DNA of 64,000 bases from contig OZ220679.1 of NCBI GenBank assembly GCA_965116355.1, positions 1,736,001-1,800,000 of the forward strand, written 5' to 3'. Source of the DNA: UBA1127 sp965116355. GTDB lineage: Bacteria > Chloroflexota > Dehalococcoidia > Lucifugimonadales > UBA1127. This document shows, piece after piece, positions 1 to 8,916 of the stretch. The translations under genes were made by a program, and so were the position numbers. Each line of letters begins with the position of its first letter. The first letter of the stretch is position 1. Under the pieces are notes generated by a model. The model saw nothing but the letters and a program-made list of their open reading frames with translations. It searched no databases and had not been told where the DNA came from.

Positions 1-86
1 TCTTCCTCTACGCCGCCGCGCCCGCCAGCCTTGCGCTGCTCTTCACCCTGCTCGGCGCGATGCCCTTTCTGCGAAGGCCCGCGTAA
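1..86 (+). CDS. MFS transporter, C-terminal fragment (cut by window start)
   Basis: Only the last 27 codons are visible, read from base 3 to the TAA at 84-86. The translated tail contains FLYAAAPASLALLFTLLGA, a hydrophobic last membrane helix. It closely resembles the end of the next gene (FLYAAAPAAVAFLLTVLG), so this is probably the last helix of a paralogous major facilitator transporter and the two form a tandem pair. Substrate cannot be judged from the fragment. Confidence 0.7.
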   Translation, partial: FLYAAAPASLALLFTLLGAMPFLRRPA

Positions 87-224
87 CGCGAGTGCCCGCT
101 CTAATTGACGCGCATATGCCCGCACGGGTATATTTGCATGTGCGCTTCGGGCCCCTTTACAAGTGGCTCCCCATACGGCCCTGGGCGGCGCGCTCTGTTT
201 TCCGAAACTCGGACCAGGTGAAGA

Positions 225-1460
225 ATGGCCCAGACCACCGCAGCCCCCCGTCCGCTGAGCGTCCAGGTCGACAACCGCCTGCTCGTGCTCATTGCGGTGG
301 TCGCCGGCCACGCCATCAAGCACGTCTTCAACGCCGGCTCCATGCTCATCCTGCCGGAGCTCAAGTCCGCCTTCGGCGTTTCCAACACCAGCATCGGCCT
401 ATTGACGACCACCCGGAGCGTCTTCGGCGGGCTGATCAATCTGCCGGCGGGCTTCGTCTCCGACCGCTATGCCGGCCGCTGGGCCGCCGTCCTCGCCCTC
501 ACCCTCATCGGCGTCGGCGTGTCCATGTTCCTCGTCGGCATCTCACCGACGTTCTGGATGGCCGTCATCTCGATGACCCTTCTCAGCATGGCCATCACCT
601 TTTGGCACCCGCCCGCCCTCGCCGCCCTCTCCGTCCGTTACCCCGACAAGCGCGGGTTCGCCGTCGCGATGCACGGCACAGGCGGCAGCATAGGCGAGGC
701 CGTCGGCCCGATCCTGACCGGTTTCCTCATCGGCTTTCTCGCCTGGCGCACAATCCTCGAGCTGAGCCTGATTCCCGCCGTCCTCATGGGCATCGGCATC
801 TACCTGCTGCTCAAGTCCGTTCCGTCGATGGCCGAGGAGACGACGACGAAGCGGTATTTCGGCGGCGTGAAGGCCGCGCTCGGCAACCCCCGCCTCCTCC
901 TCGTCCTCGCGACGACCGCCTGTTTCAGCGGCGCCCAGATCGGCATCATGAGCTTCCTTCCCATCTACGCCCGCGAGGACCTGCAGATGTCGACCACCGC
1001 CACCGGCGCCCTCGTGTCCCTGCTCCAGGTCGCCGGCATCGGCTCGCAGCCCGTACTCGGCTACCTCTCCGACATGTTCGGCCGCCGCGTCGTGCTGGCC
1101 ATCGGCTTCGCCGGCCTCTCGATAGGCTCCCTTGCCCTCTTCGCCGCCGCCGACGGCCCCGCCTTCTTCGTCGCCGTGGCCTTCACCGGCCTCTTTCTCT
1201 TCCCGATGATGGCCATCCTCCTTGCCGCCGCCATGGACGTCGTCGGAAGCGTGGTGCAGGGCACGACGGTCTCCTTCGTCTTCGGCGTTTCAATCGTGCT
1301 CGCTGCCGTCTCCGGCTGGGTCTCCGGCCGCGTCGCCGACGTCTACGGCGTCGAGTACGTCTTCCTGTACGCGGCGGCCCCCGCTGCGGTCGCCTTCCTG
1401 CTCACGGTGCTGGGCAGCCGCATGCGAAGCAGCCGCGCCCCGGCAGCCGCAGAGGCCTAG
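225..1460 (+). CDS. MFS transporter
   Basis: This 411-residue protein has the length and about twelve hydrophobic segments expected of a major facilitator superfamily permease in the cytoplasmic membrane. The loop SDRYAGR after helix 2 matches the MFS A-motif, and a related loop SDMFGRR follows the mid-protein helices, as expected for the duplicated six-helix halves. The ATG follows AGGTGAAG at a usable ribosome-binding distance. Its C-terminus resembles that of the fragment just upstream, suggesting tandem duplication. The DUF971 gene starts 2 bases after its stop, so the two are probably co-translated. Substrate unknown; anion or carboxylate transport is common in the family but is not shown here. 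Confidence 0.9.
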   Translation: MAQTTAAPRPLSVQVDNRLLVLIAVVAGHAIKHVFNAGSMLILPELKSAFGVSNTSIGLLTTTRSVFGGLINLPAGFVSDRYAGRWAAVLALTLIGVGVSMFLVGISPTFWMAVISMTLLSMAITFWHPPALAALSVRYPDKRGFAVAMHGTGGSIGEAVGPILTGFLIGFLAWRTILELSLIPAVLMGIGIYLLLKSVPSMAEETTTKRYFGGVKAALGNPRLLLVLATTACFSGAQIGIMSFLPIYAREDLQMSTTATGALVSLLQVAGIGSQPVLGYLSDMFGRRVVLAIGFAGLSIGSLALFAAADGPAFFVAVAFTGLFLFPMMAILLAAAMDVVGSVVQGTTVSFVFGVSIVLAAVSGWVSGRVADVYGVEYVFLYAAAPAAVAFLLTVLGSRMRSSRAPAAAEA

Positions 1461-1462
1461 CG

Positions 1463-1819
1463 GTGCCGCACCCGCCCGACGAGGCCCCCAAGCCCGTGAC
1501 CGGCGGCGCCCGGCCCACGCCCTCCAGCGTTGACATTGGCGACGAAGCCATCACCATCGTCTGGAACGACGGCCATCAGAGCGTCTATCCCCACCGCTAC
1601 CTGCGCCTCCGATGCCACTGCGCCACTTGCGTCGGCGAGGGCATGGGCCGCCACGAGCTCGATCCGTCGACCGTTCCCGGGGACGTCGTCGCCCTCGAGT
1701 ACATGCCCGTCGGCCGATACGCCCTCCAGTTCCTTTGGAGCGACGGCCACTACACCGGCATCTACCCCTTTGACGCCATCCGTGAGTCCTGTCCCTGCCC
1801 CCAGTGTGCTCCCGCGTAG
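1463..1819 (+). CDS. DUF971 (GBBH-like N-terminal) domain protein
   Basis: Starting at a GTG two bases after the MFS stop, this encodes 118 residues. The central motif W-N-D-G-H...Y-P-H-R-Y-L-R-L-R-C-H-C-A-T-C is typical of the DUF971/GBBH-like N-terminal fold, as are the later FLWSDGHYTGIYPFD stretch and the C-terminal CPCPQC cysteines. Members occur alone or fused to gamma-butyrobetaine hydroxylase and are also found near Fe-S cluster biogenesis genes. The cysteine clusters could bind metal, but this is inference. Tight coupling to the transporter suggests co-expression. The same frame stays open far upstream through the MFS gene, but only this segment looks like protein. Confidence 0.8.
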   Translation: MPHPPDEAPKPVTGGARPTPSSVDIGDEAITIVWNDGHQSVYPHRYLRLRCHCATCVGEGMGRHELDPSTVPGDVVALEYMPVGRYALQFLWSDGHYTGIYPFDAIRESCPCPQCAPA

Positions 1820-1876
1820 CCCTTCACCCTGACCCTGAACGAGTGAATCACGATAAGCAAAGGTGGAAGACCTGCA

Positions 1877-2701
1877 GTGACGCAAGAGCGCATTGGCGCC
1901 GGTTCGGAGGCGGCCGGCAGCCCTCCTCAATCTCCAGTCGGAGGCGTGTGGGACGCCCGGACTTATAACACGCACTTTTCGTTCGTCTGGGAATTCGCCT
2001 CAGACCTGTTGTCGGTGCTCGATCCAAGGCCTGGTGAGAAGGTCCTGGATGTCGGCTGCGGCACGGGCCAGTTGACCTCGGCCATTGCGGAAGCGGGTGC
2101 CGAGGTGACGGGCATCGATAACGATGAGGCCATGGTGGGCCTTGCTCGTCAGAACTTTCCCGGTGTCGCCTATGAAGTGGTGGATGCCCGGAGAATGACG
2201 TTCGACAACGACTTCGACGCCGTGTTTTCCAACGCATCCCTGCACTGGATGCGCCCTCCGACGCCTGTGGTGGCGGGCATCAGTCGCGCGCTGAAGCCGG
2301 GAGGCAGGCTCGTCGCCGAGATGGGCGGGCAAGGCAACGTTGCGTCGATTGTGGCCGCCATCCGCAAGTGCATCGCCGGTGCGGGATACGGCAAACCTGT
2401 ACCACGGAGCCCGTGGTACTTCCCGGACATCCCCTCGTATACGGACTTGCTGAAACGCTACGGCCTCGAGACTACGATGGCCACGTTGTTCGCGAGACCC
2501 ACCCCGCTGACCGGAGGCCCCGAAGGCATGGCGCGCTGGCTGGACATGTTTGCCGGGTCCTTCTTCGAGAGAGTGCCGGCCCACGCCCAACCCGAAATCG
2601 TCGATGCGATCGTGGAAGAGCTGCAACCCCGGCTCTACCACGACGGCCAGTGGGTGGCGGACTACGTTCGCCTACGCATCATCGCCACCAAACCTCTCTA
2701 G
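1877..2701 (+). CDS. class I SAM-dependent methyltransferase (trans-aconitate methyltransferase-like)
   Basis: This 274-residue protein starts at a GTG preceded by AGGTGGAAG. Motif I of class I methyltransferases is clear (VLDVGCGTGQLT, about residues 53-64), followed by the acidic end of strand 2 (VTGIDNDEAMV) and motif IV-like FDAVFSNASLHWM. The combined pattern and length resemble trans-aconitate 2-methyltransferase and related small-molecule methyltransferases. It probably acts in the cytosol on a small carboxylate or metabolite; the actual acceptor cannot be read from sequence. It lies alone, followed by a long gene-free stretch. Confidence 0.85.
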   Translation: MTQERIGAGSEAAGSPPQSPVGGVWDARTYNTHFSFVWEFASDLLSVLDPRPGEKVLDVGCGTGQLTSAIAEAGAEVTGIDNDEAMVGLARQNFPGVAYEVVDARRMTFDNDFDAVFSNASLHWMRPPTPVVAGISRALKPGGRLVAEMGGQGNVASIVAAIRKCIAGAGYGKPVPRSPWYFPDIPSYTDLLKRYGLETTMATLFARPTPLTGGPEGMARWLDMFAGSFFERVPAHAQPEIVDAIVEELQPRLYHDGQWVADYVRLRIIATKPL

Positions 2702-3194
2702 CCAGCTTCAGCGTGCCGCTGACTGAGTGCCCCCCGTTCGCCCTGACCACGCCGCGTAATCCGTTCGCACTGAGCCAGTCGAAGCGCCCCCCCTGACACG
2801 AGCAAGTTCCGCGCCACCCTCCCCCGCGCTACTCTCCCTGCATGGCAAACACAACCGAGACACCCCCAGCCCGGCAGAGCGCATCAGCGTGATAACCAAC
2901 AAAGACCCGTTTCTCAAATTTCATAAAACGAGTCCCCGAAGAAACAACTCCCCTACCGGGATTGCCAATCCGGGAGCCGTTCCCCAAAAAGCGAAAAACG
3001 ACTCCCCGGATGGGAAGACCAATGCAGAGCAAAATACCAAAGCGGGAGCCGTTTCCCGGATCTCCCAAAAGGATCCTCCAGAGAAGCGGCCCCCATCCCT
3101 GAAGCCCACGCAATGGGCCTGGGTGGAGAATGCCTCAGAAGCCCCGCTCGCTCTGACTCCGTCTTGAGCCTCTCGAAGGAACCCGTCGCAGGCC
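2702..3194. other. gene-free stretch with degenerate repeats
   Basis: No convincing gene is present. The ends carry diverged copies of the interspersed repeat seen elsewhere (CCGTTCGCCCTGA...GTCGAAG) at about 2734-2788 and 3143-3195. Between them is a less GC-rich block with two copies of CGGGAGCCGTT.CCC (near 2971 and 3043), each able to form a short hairpin. The block also contains the 16-mer AAAAAGCGAAAAACGA (2986-3001), found identically at 37351-37366. Short open frames across it encode repeated low-complexity peptides and look spurious. Confidence 0.5.
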
Positions 3195-3794
3195 CTAGCC
3201 CGACCAGCTGGCGTCGCGCCCCAGCATGCCCAGCAGCTTGGTCTGCGTGTCGGCGTCCTCCGGCACGTCCACCTCCGCCGCGAAGGCCGGCGCCGGCATC
3301 TGCCCCTTCCGCGGCAGCACGATGGCGTAGCTCGCATCCACCAGGTCCGACGGCAGCGTGGCGTCCTGCCCGGTGGCCTTGGCCAGGTCCCACGCGTGGA
3401 TGAGGATGTCCGTGAACATCAGCGTGGCAAAGCCCGCGCCGGGTATCGGCCCCCGAGCGAACTGCACTTCCTGCTCCATCGCGCCCGGCTTGGCGACGGC
3501 CGCCTTCGCCGCCCCCGCAGCCGCGTCGAGCGCCGCCAGCGGGTCGCCGCCCTCCGGGATGCTCGCGCTCCCGCCAGAGGCCTCCGCCCAAGATTTCCCT
3601 TCGAACAGTGCCGCCAGCATCGACGACCCCCCAACGACGTGGTTCACCACGTCCCGTGCCGTCCACTCCGTGCACGGCGATTGCGCGTTCCACTGGTCGC
3701 CGCTCACCTTCCCCGCCACGGCCCGGATCGCGTCGATGGCCTGCGAGAGCAGCTTGCCCCGGTCTTCCATCGGTGGCGTCGCATCGGTCGTCAT
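3195..3794 (-). CDS. DinB/maleylpyruvate isomerase-like (TIGR03086-type) protein
   Basis: This 199-residue protein begins at the ATG read from 3794. The N-terminal pattern SPCTEWTARDVVNHVVGG is the signature of the mycothiol-dependent maleylpyruvate isomerase N-terminal/TIGR03086 group, whose four-helix DinB-type fold often binds a divalent metal through histidines. Later ILIHAWDLAKATGQD matches the conserved C-terminal helix of the family. The enzymatic role of TIGR03086 proteins is mostly unknown, so no reaction is assigned. The frame stays open well upstream, but that part overlaps the divergent ComEA-like gene and does not look like protein. It converges with nothing and is flanked by a repeat-rich gap. 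Confidence 0.8.
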   Translation of the reverse strand: MTTDATPPMEDRGKLLSQAIDAIRAVAGKVSGDQWNAQSPCTEWTARDVVNHVVGGSSMLAALFEGKSWAEASGGSASIPEGGDPLAALDAAAGAAKAAVAKPGAMEQEVQFARGPIPGAGFATLMFTDILIHAWDLAKATGQDATLPSDLVDASYAIVLPRKGQMPAPAFAAEVDVPEDADTQTKLLGMLGRDASWSG

Positions 3795-3917
3795 ACGTCC
3801 CCCAAGCGTCAGGATGGCGCCAGTGTAGCCCACGGATTTACCCGCGAACAGTCGCAAAACACAGGGTTTAGGGCCGCACCTGGTGCGCGTCCAGTGATAG
3901 AATGCGGGCCGCCTGCA

Positions 3918-4526
3918 ATGGAGGTGCGTTTGGTTCAAGGACAGCAGGAGCCGCCTCAGGGCGCGAGGGGCATCGACCGTTGGATGCCCCTCGTCCTGGT
4001 CCTCCTCTTCTTGCTGGCCCTTGCGGGCGGCATCGCGTTGCTGGTGCAGCGGGGGAACGGGGGCGGCGTGGAGGTGGTGCTGCCGCAGCCGACGGCGACG
4101 CCCACCCTCAAGGCGTACGCGGCTGGAGCGGTCAGCCGCCCCGGCGTCTACACATTCTCCGACGGCGACCGTCTCGACGACCTCCTCCGCATGGCCGGCG
4201 GCCCCCTCGACGACGCCGACGCCTCCGGCCTCAATCTCGCCCTCCGCCTCCGTGACGAGGGCCACTACTATGTCCCGACGGTGGGCGGGACGTCGTCCGT
4301 GACGTCACGCGGAGGCGCGTCCGCAGCCGGTGACGTCATCGACCTGAACGAAGCGACGGCTCAGGACCTCGAGACGCTACCGGGCATCGGTGCCGTCAAG
4401 GCGCATGCCATCGTCGAGCACCGGGAGACCGTCGGCCGCTACACCGCCGTCGAGGACCTCCTGCAGGTGGCAGGCATCGGCCCGGCCACGTTGAACGCCA
4501 TCCATGACCACGTTGAGGTGCAGTGA
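3918..4526 (+). CDS. comEA: ComEA-like DNA-binding protein (SLBB + helix-hairpin-helix)
   Basis: Roughly 202 residues: a single membrane segment (about 22-44, WMPLVLVLLFLLALAGGIAL), a SLBB-like domain (about 62-125, with GAVSRPGVYTF and DDLLRMAGG) and a C-terminal double helix-hairpin-helix (about 140-200, with IDLNEATAQDLETLPGIG and LLQVAGIG). This is the ComEA order: membrane-anchored dsDNA receptor for natural transformation, with the DNA-binding part outside the cytoplasm. ComEC lies two genes downstream, supporting the role. A TTG at 3930 has a better-spaced GGAGG, so translation may start there, giving 198 residues. Some ComEA-like proteins serve other functions. Confidence 0.88.
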   Translation: MEVRLVQGQQEPPQGARGIDRWMPLVLVLLFLLALAGGIALLVQRGNGGGVEVVLPQPTATPTLKAYAAGAVSRPGVYTFSDGDRLDDLLRMAGGPLDDADASGLNLALRLRDEGHYYVPTVGGTSSVTSRGGASAAGDVIDLNEATAQDLETLPGIGAVKAHAIVEHRETVGRYTAVEDLLQVAGIGPATLNAIHDHVEVQ

Positions 4527-4549
4527 CAAGCAAGCGAAAGGGGACAGTC

Positions 4550-5305
4550 ATGCCGGAAGTTGAGCTCATTCTTACGGGGTTCACCTCGCACACGGACCAG
4601 GGCCGTCTGGGCTTCTGCACCGTTGGCCTCATCCGAGGCGAGGTGACCATCCTCGTCGACACCGCCCACCACGGCCGCCGCATGATGCTGACCGCCGCCC
4701 TCGCCGACCGTGGCATCTCGCCCAACGACATCGACGTTGTCGTCCTCACCCACGCCCACTGGGACCACGTCCAGAACGTCGACATCTTCAAGAACGCCCA
4801 GGTCGCCGTCGGCGCCGACGAGCTCGAGTATGCCAAGGACCCGCACCCGACCGACTGGGCCACCTCCGGCTACTTCCTCGACATGCTCAGCCGCCGCGAC
4901 GTCCTCGCCGTCACCGACGGCCAGGAGCTCGCCCCCGGTGTCCGCATCCTCGGCACCCCCGGCCACTCCCGCGGCCACGTCTCCGTCGTAGCCGAGACTC
5001 CCGCCGGCCACGTAGCCCTCACCGGCGACGCCCTCACCGCCGCCGACTGCGTCAAGACCGGCAAACCCTTCCTCGTCTTCTGGGACGAGGAGACCGCCGC
5101 CCAGAGCGTCCGCCGCCTCCTCGACAACGCCAGCATCTTCTACCCCGGCCACGACCGCCCCTTCCGCCTCCACGATGACGGCACGATCGAGTACCTCGGC
5201 GGCGACAGGGACTTCCGCATCTTCCAGTACCTCGGCCACGGCAACGGCGAGGTCGTCGTGACCATCTCCGGCGAGCCCGTCCGCTCGACCCACGTCGTCC
5301 GGTAG
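4550..5305 (+). CDS. MBL-fold metallohydrolase
   Basis: The 251-residue protein has the metallo-beta-lactamase zinc motif LTHAHWDH (HxHxDH), a later GTPGHSRGH strand-loop His, GDAL for the bridging Asp and YPGHDRPF for the last His. The start is placed at the ATG with GAAAGGGGAC upstream; an in-frame GTG at 4523 overlaps the comEA stop but lacks this spacing. It sits between comEA and comEC, so it is probably co-transcribed with DNA-uptake genes, though its substrate (ester, lactone, thioester or phosphodiester) cannot be deduced. Confidence 0.88.
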   Translation: MPEVELILTGFTSHTDQGRLGFCTVGLIRGEVTILVDTAHHGRRMMLTAALADRGISPNDIDVVVLTHAHWDHVQNVDIFKNAQVAVGADELEYAKDPHPTDWATSGYFLDMLSRRDVLAVTDGQELAPGVRILGTPGHSRGHVSVVAETPAGHVALTGDALTAADCVKTGKPFLVFWDEETAAQSVRRLLDNASIFYPGHDRPFRLHDDGTIEYLGGDRDFRIFQYLGHGNGEVVVTISGEPVRSTHVVR

Positions 5306-5314
5306 CCGTCGCCC

Positions 5315-7756
5315 ATGACGCTCACGCTCCTCGCCGCCGCGTGGGTGGCCGGCCTCCTGTTCGGCCAACACGCCGCCTTGCCCGTCGAGGCCCTCATGCT
5401 GTGGGCCGTCGCCGGCGCAGCCCTCGCGTCGGCCCTCGCCTGGCGCGCCAACCGTCGAGGCCTCGTGGTCGCGGCCTGCGCCGCCGCCTTGCTGCTCGCC
5501 GCCGGCGCGTGGTGGGGAGACCGCTCCGTCAGCCACGACGTTGACGCCGGCCTGCGGCCCCTCTTCCTCGAGGAGGCAGTTACCCTGCGTGGCGTCGTCC
5601 TCACCGACCCGGAGCGGGACGGCACGGCCTACCGATTCCAGCTCGGCGCCCTCGAACAGGACACCGGCGAGGACTGGCTTCCCATAGACGGCCGCTTGCA
5701 GGTCACCGCCCAACCCGGCGCCGTCATGGCTGCCGAGCGCGAGGCGCCCCACGTCCGCTATGGCGACCGCCTCATACTCACCGGCGGCGTTGAGTCCCCG
5801 CCCATCTTTGATGACTTTGACTACCGCGAGTACCTCGCCCGCCAGGGCGTCGGCGCCGTCGCTCGCTTCCCTGACCTGTCACTGGTCGGCGAGGACGAGG
5901 GTAACCCGCTCCTTGAGCGCGTCTACGCCGTCCGCGCCGCCCTCTCCGAGAGTCTGCAGCGCAGCCTGCCGGAACCCGCCTCGGCGTTGGCCCGTTCCCT
6001 GCTGCTCGGCCAGCGCCGCGGCCTCCCGGAACCCGTTCGCGAGTCCTTCATCGAGACGGGCACGAGCCACCTCCTCGCCATCTCCGGCCTGCACGTCGCC
6101 ATCATGCTCGGCGCCGCCCTGGCCCTCGGCCGCCTCGCCTTCGGCGGCGCGCGATGGGCCCTCCTGCTGGCCTTCGCCGCCGTATGGGCCTATGCCCTCG
6201 TCAGTGGCATGTCGCCCTCCGTCACCCGAGCTGCCGTCATGGGCAGCGTCTTCCTCCTCGGCCGTGCCCTCGGTCGAGAGGGCGCCAGCCTCCCAGCCCT
6301 TGCCGCTGCCGCCGCCGTCATGACCGCCCTCGACCCGCGAGTGCTCGGCAACGTCTCCTTCCAGCTCAGCTTCACCGCCGTCGCCGGCCTGCTCCTCCTG
6401 GCCCCGCCGCTGGAGTCGAAGCTCTCCCGCGGTGCCGAGCGCGTCACTGGCTACGATGGCGCGACGGCCGCCCTCGGCCGTGCCACGACGTCAGCCCTCG
6501 CGGCGGGCATCGCCGCCACCCTCGGCACGCTCCCCCTCGTCGCCCTCGTCTTCGAGCGCGTCTCCTACCTCGGCATCCCCGTCACGCTGCTGACCCTCCC
6601 CGCCCTGCCCCTCGCCCTCGCAGCGTCCGCCGTCGCTGCCCTCGCTGGCCTCGTCTGGACGCCCCTCGGCATCGCGATCGGCTGGCTGGCGTGGGTGCCG
6701 CTGTCCTACCTGCTCGCCCTCGTCGACGGCGCGGCTCGCCTTCCGGGCGGACTGCTGCACCTCGGCGGCATGACCCCCGCGATGGTCTGGGCCTACTACG
6801 CCCTGCTCGCCGGCGCCGCCTACGGCCTCCGCCGCTGGCATGACGCCGACGCCGAGCCAGCCCCGCGAGGCCCGCGGGTAGCCTTCCCTGGCGGCCGCCT
6901 GCGATGGGCCGCCCTTGCGCTGTTCCTCGCTTGCGCCATCGTCTGGACCGCTGCAGCCAACGCCTCCGACGGCCGCCTGACCGTCACCTTCCTCGACGTC
7001 GGCCAGGGTGACGCCGTCTTCATCGAATCCCCGTCCGGCGTGCAATTGCTCATCGACGGCGGCCCTGACCCCGACTTGCTCCATCGCGAGCTTGGCAGTG
7101 TCATGCCCTTCTGGGACCGCAGCCTTGACGTGGTCGTCCTGACCCACCCCGACGCCGACCACCTCAATGGCCTCGTCTCCGTCCTTGAGCGCTACGACGT
7201 GGCCCTTTTCGCTGAGACCGGTGTCGAGTCGACGTCCGCGCAGTACGCCTCGTGGCGGCGCTTCCTCGCGGACCGCCCGGCTGCCGCCGTCATCGACGCC
7301 TACGCCGGCCAGACCCTCCACACCGGCGACGGTGTCGTCGTCAGCGTCCTGAACCCGCCGCCGGACCTGCACCCATGGACGCCCGACATTCGCAACAACA
7401 GCGGCGTAACCCTGCGAGTCTCCTACCGTGACATCGCCTTCTTTCTCCCGGCCGACATCCACGCCTACGCTGAGCAGGCGCTCGTCGCTTCCGGCGCGCC
7501 GCTCGAGGCGACGGTGCTCAAGGCCCCTCACCACGGCTCCGCCACGTCGTCGTCGCAAATGTTCCTCGACGCGGTGCAACCCGAGTTCGTCGTGATCAGC
7601 GCCGGCGCTGAGAACAAGTTCGGCCACCCTGCGCCGGAGGTGGTCGAGCGTCTAGCAGAGGCAGTAGGCCGGGAGAACGTCTATGTCACGGCGGAGCACG
7701 GCCGTGTCCAATTCACTACGGACGGCGATCGACTCTGGCGGGAGACGGAACGTTGA
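5315..7756 (+). CDS. comEC: ComEC/Rec2-type DNA-uptake channel
   Basis: The 813-residue protein has ComEC architecture. It opens with N-terminal membrane segments and an OB-like extracytoplasmic region. The central Competence domain is polytopic, with the hallmark GTSHLLAISGLHVAI at about residues 247-261. A C-terminal metallo-beta-lactamase-like domain follows (about 550-810), with FLDVGQGDAVFI, LTHPDADHLNG and LKAPHHGS. ComEC forms the inner-membrane channel through which single-stranded DNA enters during transformation; the C-terminal domain is thought to degrade the other strand. The gene starts 9 bases after the MBL hydrolase and converges with the enolase gene with a 9-base gap. Full length, no visible disruption. 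Confidence 0.95.
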   Translation: MTLTLLAAAWVAGLLFGQHAALPVEALMLWAVAGAALASALAWRANRRGLVVAACAAALLLAAGAWWGDRSVSHDVDAGLRPLFLEEAVTLRGVVLTDPERDGTAYRFQLGALEQDTGEDWLPIDGRLQVTAQPGAVMAAEREAPHVRYGDRLILTGGVESPPIFDDFDYREYLARQGVGAVARFPDLSLVGEDEGNPLLERVYAVRAALSESLQRSLPEPASALARSLLLGQRRGLPEPVRESFIETGTSHLLAISGLHVAIMLGAALALGRLAFGGARWALLLAFAAVWAYALVSGMSPSVTRAAVMGSVFLLGRALGREGASLPALAAAAAVMTALDPRVLGNVSFQLSFTAVAGLLLLAPPLESKLSRGAERVTGYDGATAALGRATTSALAAGIAATLGTLPLVALVFERVSYLGIPVTLLTLPALPLALAASAVAALAGLVWTPLGIAIGWLAWVPLSYLLALVDGAARLPGGLLHLGGMTPAMVWAYYALLAGAAYGLRRWHDADAEPAPRGPRVAFPGGRLRWAALALFLACAIVWTAAANASDGRLTVTFLDVGQGDAVFIESPSGVQLLIDGGPDPDLLHRELGSVMPFWDRSLDVVVLTHPDADHLNGLVSVLERYDVALFAETGVESTSAQYASWRRFLADRPAAAVIDAYAGQTLHTGDGVVVSVLNPPPDLHPWTPDIRNNSGVTLRVSYRDIAFFLPADIHAYAEQALVASGAPLEATVLKAPHHGSATSSSQMFLDAVQPEFVVISAGAENKFGHPAPEVVERLAEAVGRENVYVTAEHGRVQFTTDGDRLWRETER

Positions 7757-7765
7757 CGAGTCGGC

Positions 7766-8914
7766 TCAGGACTCGCGCCAGACCCGCCCGACTTGCTGCA
7801 ACAAGTCCCAGTCCAACCCCGCTCCGAGCCCTGGTGCGGGGGCAAGGAGTAGGTGCCCGTCTGAGATCGGCTCGGCGGGCGACAGCAGGGTGGCCCGCCA
7901 GTCGGCCTCGTACACGGCGTGCTCGAGCCGCAGCGCACCGGGAATGGCCGCCGTGACGTGCCCGCTGGTGAGCAGCGAGAGCGGGCCGGAGGGGCAGTGG
8001 AGCGAGACCCCTCGGCCTGATGCGACGGCAACCCGGCCCGCCCGCGCAGCGACTGCCGCCCCGCCGCAAAACTTCACGTCCGGCATGATGATGCGGACGG
8101 CACCACTGTCGGTGAGCTCTGCAAACTGGCCCTCTCCGTAGCAGTGCTCGCCCCCTGCCGCGGGCACGGGTACCTTCGCGGCAATGTGCGCCAGCACGTC
8201 CGAGTCTGCGCCGGGGTCTACCGGTTCCTCGAACCATGCCACTCCCAGCGCCGCCAGCTCCTCGCACACCGCCAACGCGGATTCCTCGTCGAACCGGCTG
8301 TGGCAGTCCACCATGACGGCCACGTCCGGCCCGACGGCCTTGGTGACCGCGGCCACGCGCTGGATGCCGGTTGCCGCGAGTCTCACCGCTTCCGCGGTCC
8401 CGCACCCGGGTGTCACCTCGTCGAAGGGCGCGCACTTCACCGCTCGAAACCCTTCTGACGCCGCCCTCTCCGCGGCCATGGCGAATTCACCGGGCGTTCG
8501 CCCCGAGGCGAAGAGCCCCCGGTTGATGTTGGCATAGAGCGGCACCCTCGTTTGGAGCCCGCCTCCCAGCGCCTCGCACAGACTCACGCCGAGCTTCAGC
8601 GACTGCATGAGGCTGACCGCCGTGCGAATCGAGCTCACCACCGTGGCGCCCGCCAAATCCGCCTGTTGCGTGTCCCCTGCGACGCCCAGCATGGCGGGGA
8701 CGTCGCGCTCGTCGGCAATGGGCGCGGCCCGAAGTGCGTTGACCGCTTGGTCGATCCCCTTGACGACGCTCTCGGAGAGGTTGGCCGCCGTGACCTCCAC
8801 CTCCGCAGTCGCTCCGTCGGCGTCCCGGAACTTCGCGAAGACCCATTCCGTCCGCGGCGTGACGACGACCGCGCCCAACTCGACGCTGTGGAGGCGCACC
8901 GGTTCAAGTTGCAA
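7766..8914 (-). CDS. enolase-superfamily dehydratase/racemase (mandelate racemase group)
   Basis: A TTG at 8914 with GAGGGG seven bases upstream gives 382 residues, the usual family length. Expected catalytic positions are visible: K160 at the end of a barrel strand (GFRAVK), metal ligands D203 (VMVDCHSRFD), E229 (WFEEP) and E256 (GGEH), and a C-terminal base His (H306 in SLHCPSGP). HCPSGP resembles the HCPLGP of galactonate dehydratase-like members. The enzymes abstract a proton alpha to a carboxylate and often dehydrate sugar acids; the substrate here is not known. It begins 2 bases after the ABC ATPase stop, so the two are likely one transcript. Confidence 0.9.
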   Translation of the reverse strand: MQLEPVRLHSVELGAVVVTPRTEWVFAKFRDADGATAEVEVTAANLSESVVKGIDQAVNALRAAPIADERDVPAMLGVAGDTQQADLAGATVVSSIRTAVSLMQSLKLGVSLCEALGGGLQTRVPLYANINRGLFASGRTPGEFAMAAERAASEGFRAVKCAPFDEVTPGCGTAEAVRLAATGIQRVAAVTKAVGPDVAVMVDCHSRFDEESALAVCEELAALGVAWFEEPVDPGADSDVLAHIAAKVPVPAAGGEHCYGEGQFAELTDSGAVRIIMPDVKFCGGAAVAARAGRVAVASGRGVSLHCPSGPLSLLTSGHVTAAIPGALRLEHAVYEADWRATLLSPAEPISDGHLLLAPAPGLGAGLDWDLLQQVGRVWRES

Positions 8915-8916
8915 CG

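Noticed and set aside
92..1462. Long open frame ahead of the DUF971 segment, overlapping the MFS gene
   Set aside because: Arg/Pro/His-rich translation out of frame with a real transporter; only the part from the GTG at 1463 looks like protein.
2829..3167. Short frames on both strands in the 2.7-3.2 kb gap
   Set aside because: Repetitive peptides from tandem hairpin-like repeats, no ribosome-binding site, and no resemblance to known proteins.
4439..7627. Long minus-strand frames opposite the comE locus
   Set aside because: Antisense to ComEA, MBL and ComEC genes with complete motifs; composition is the usual GC-skew artefact.
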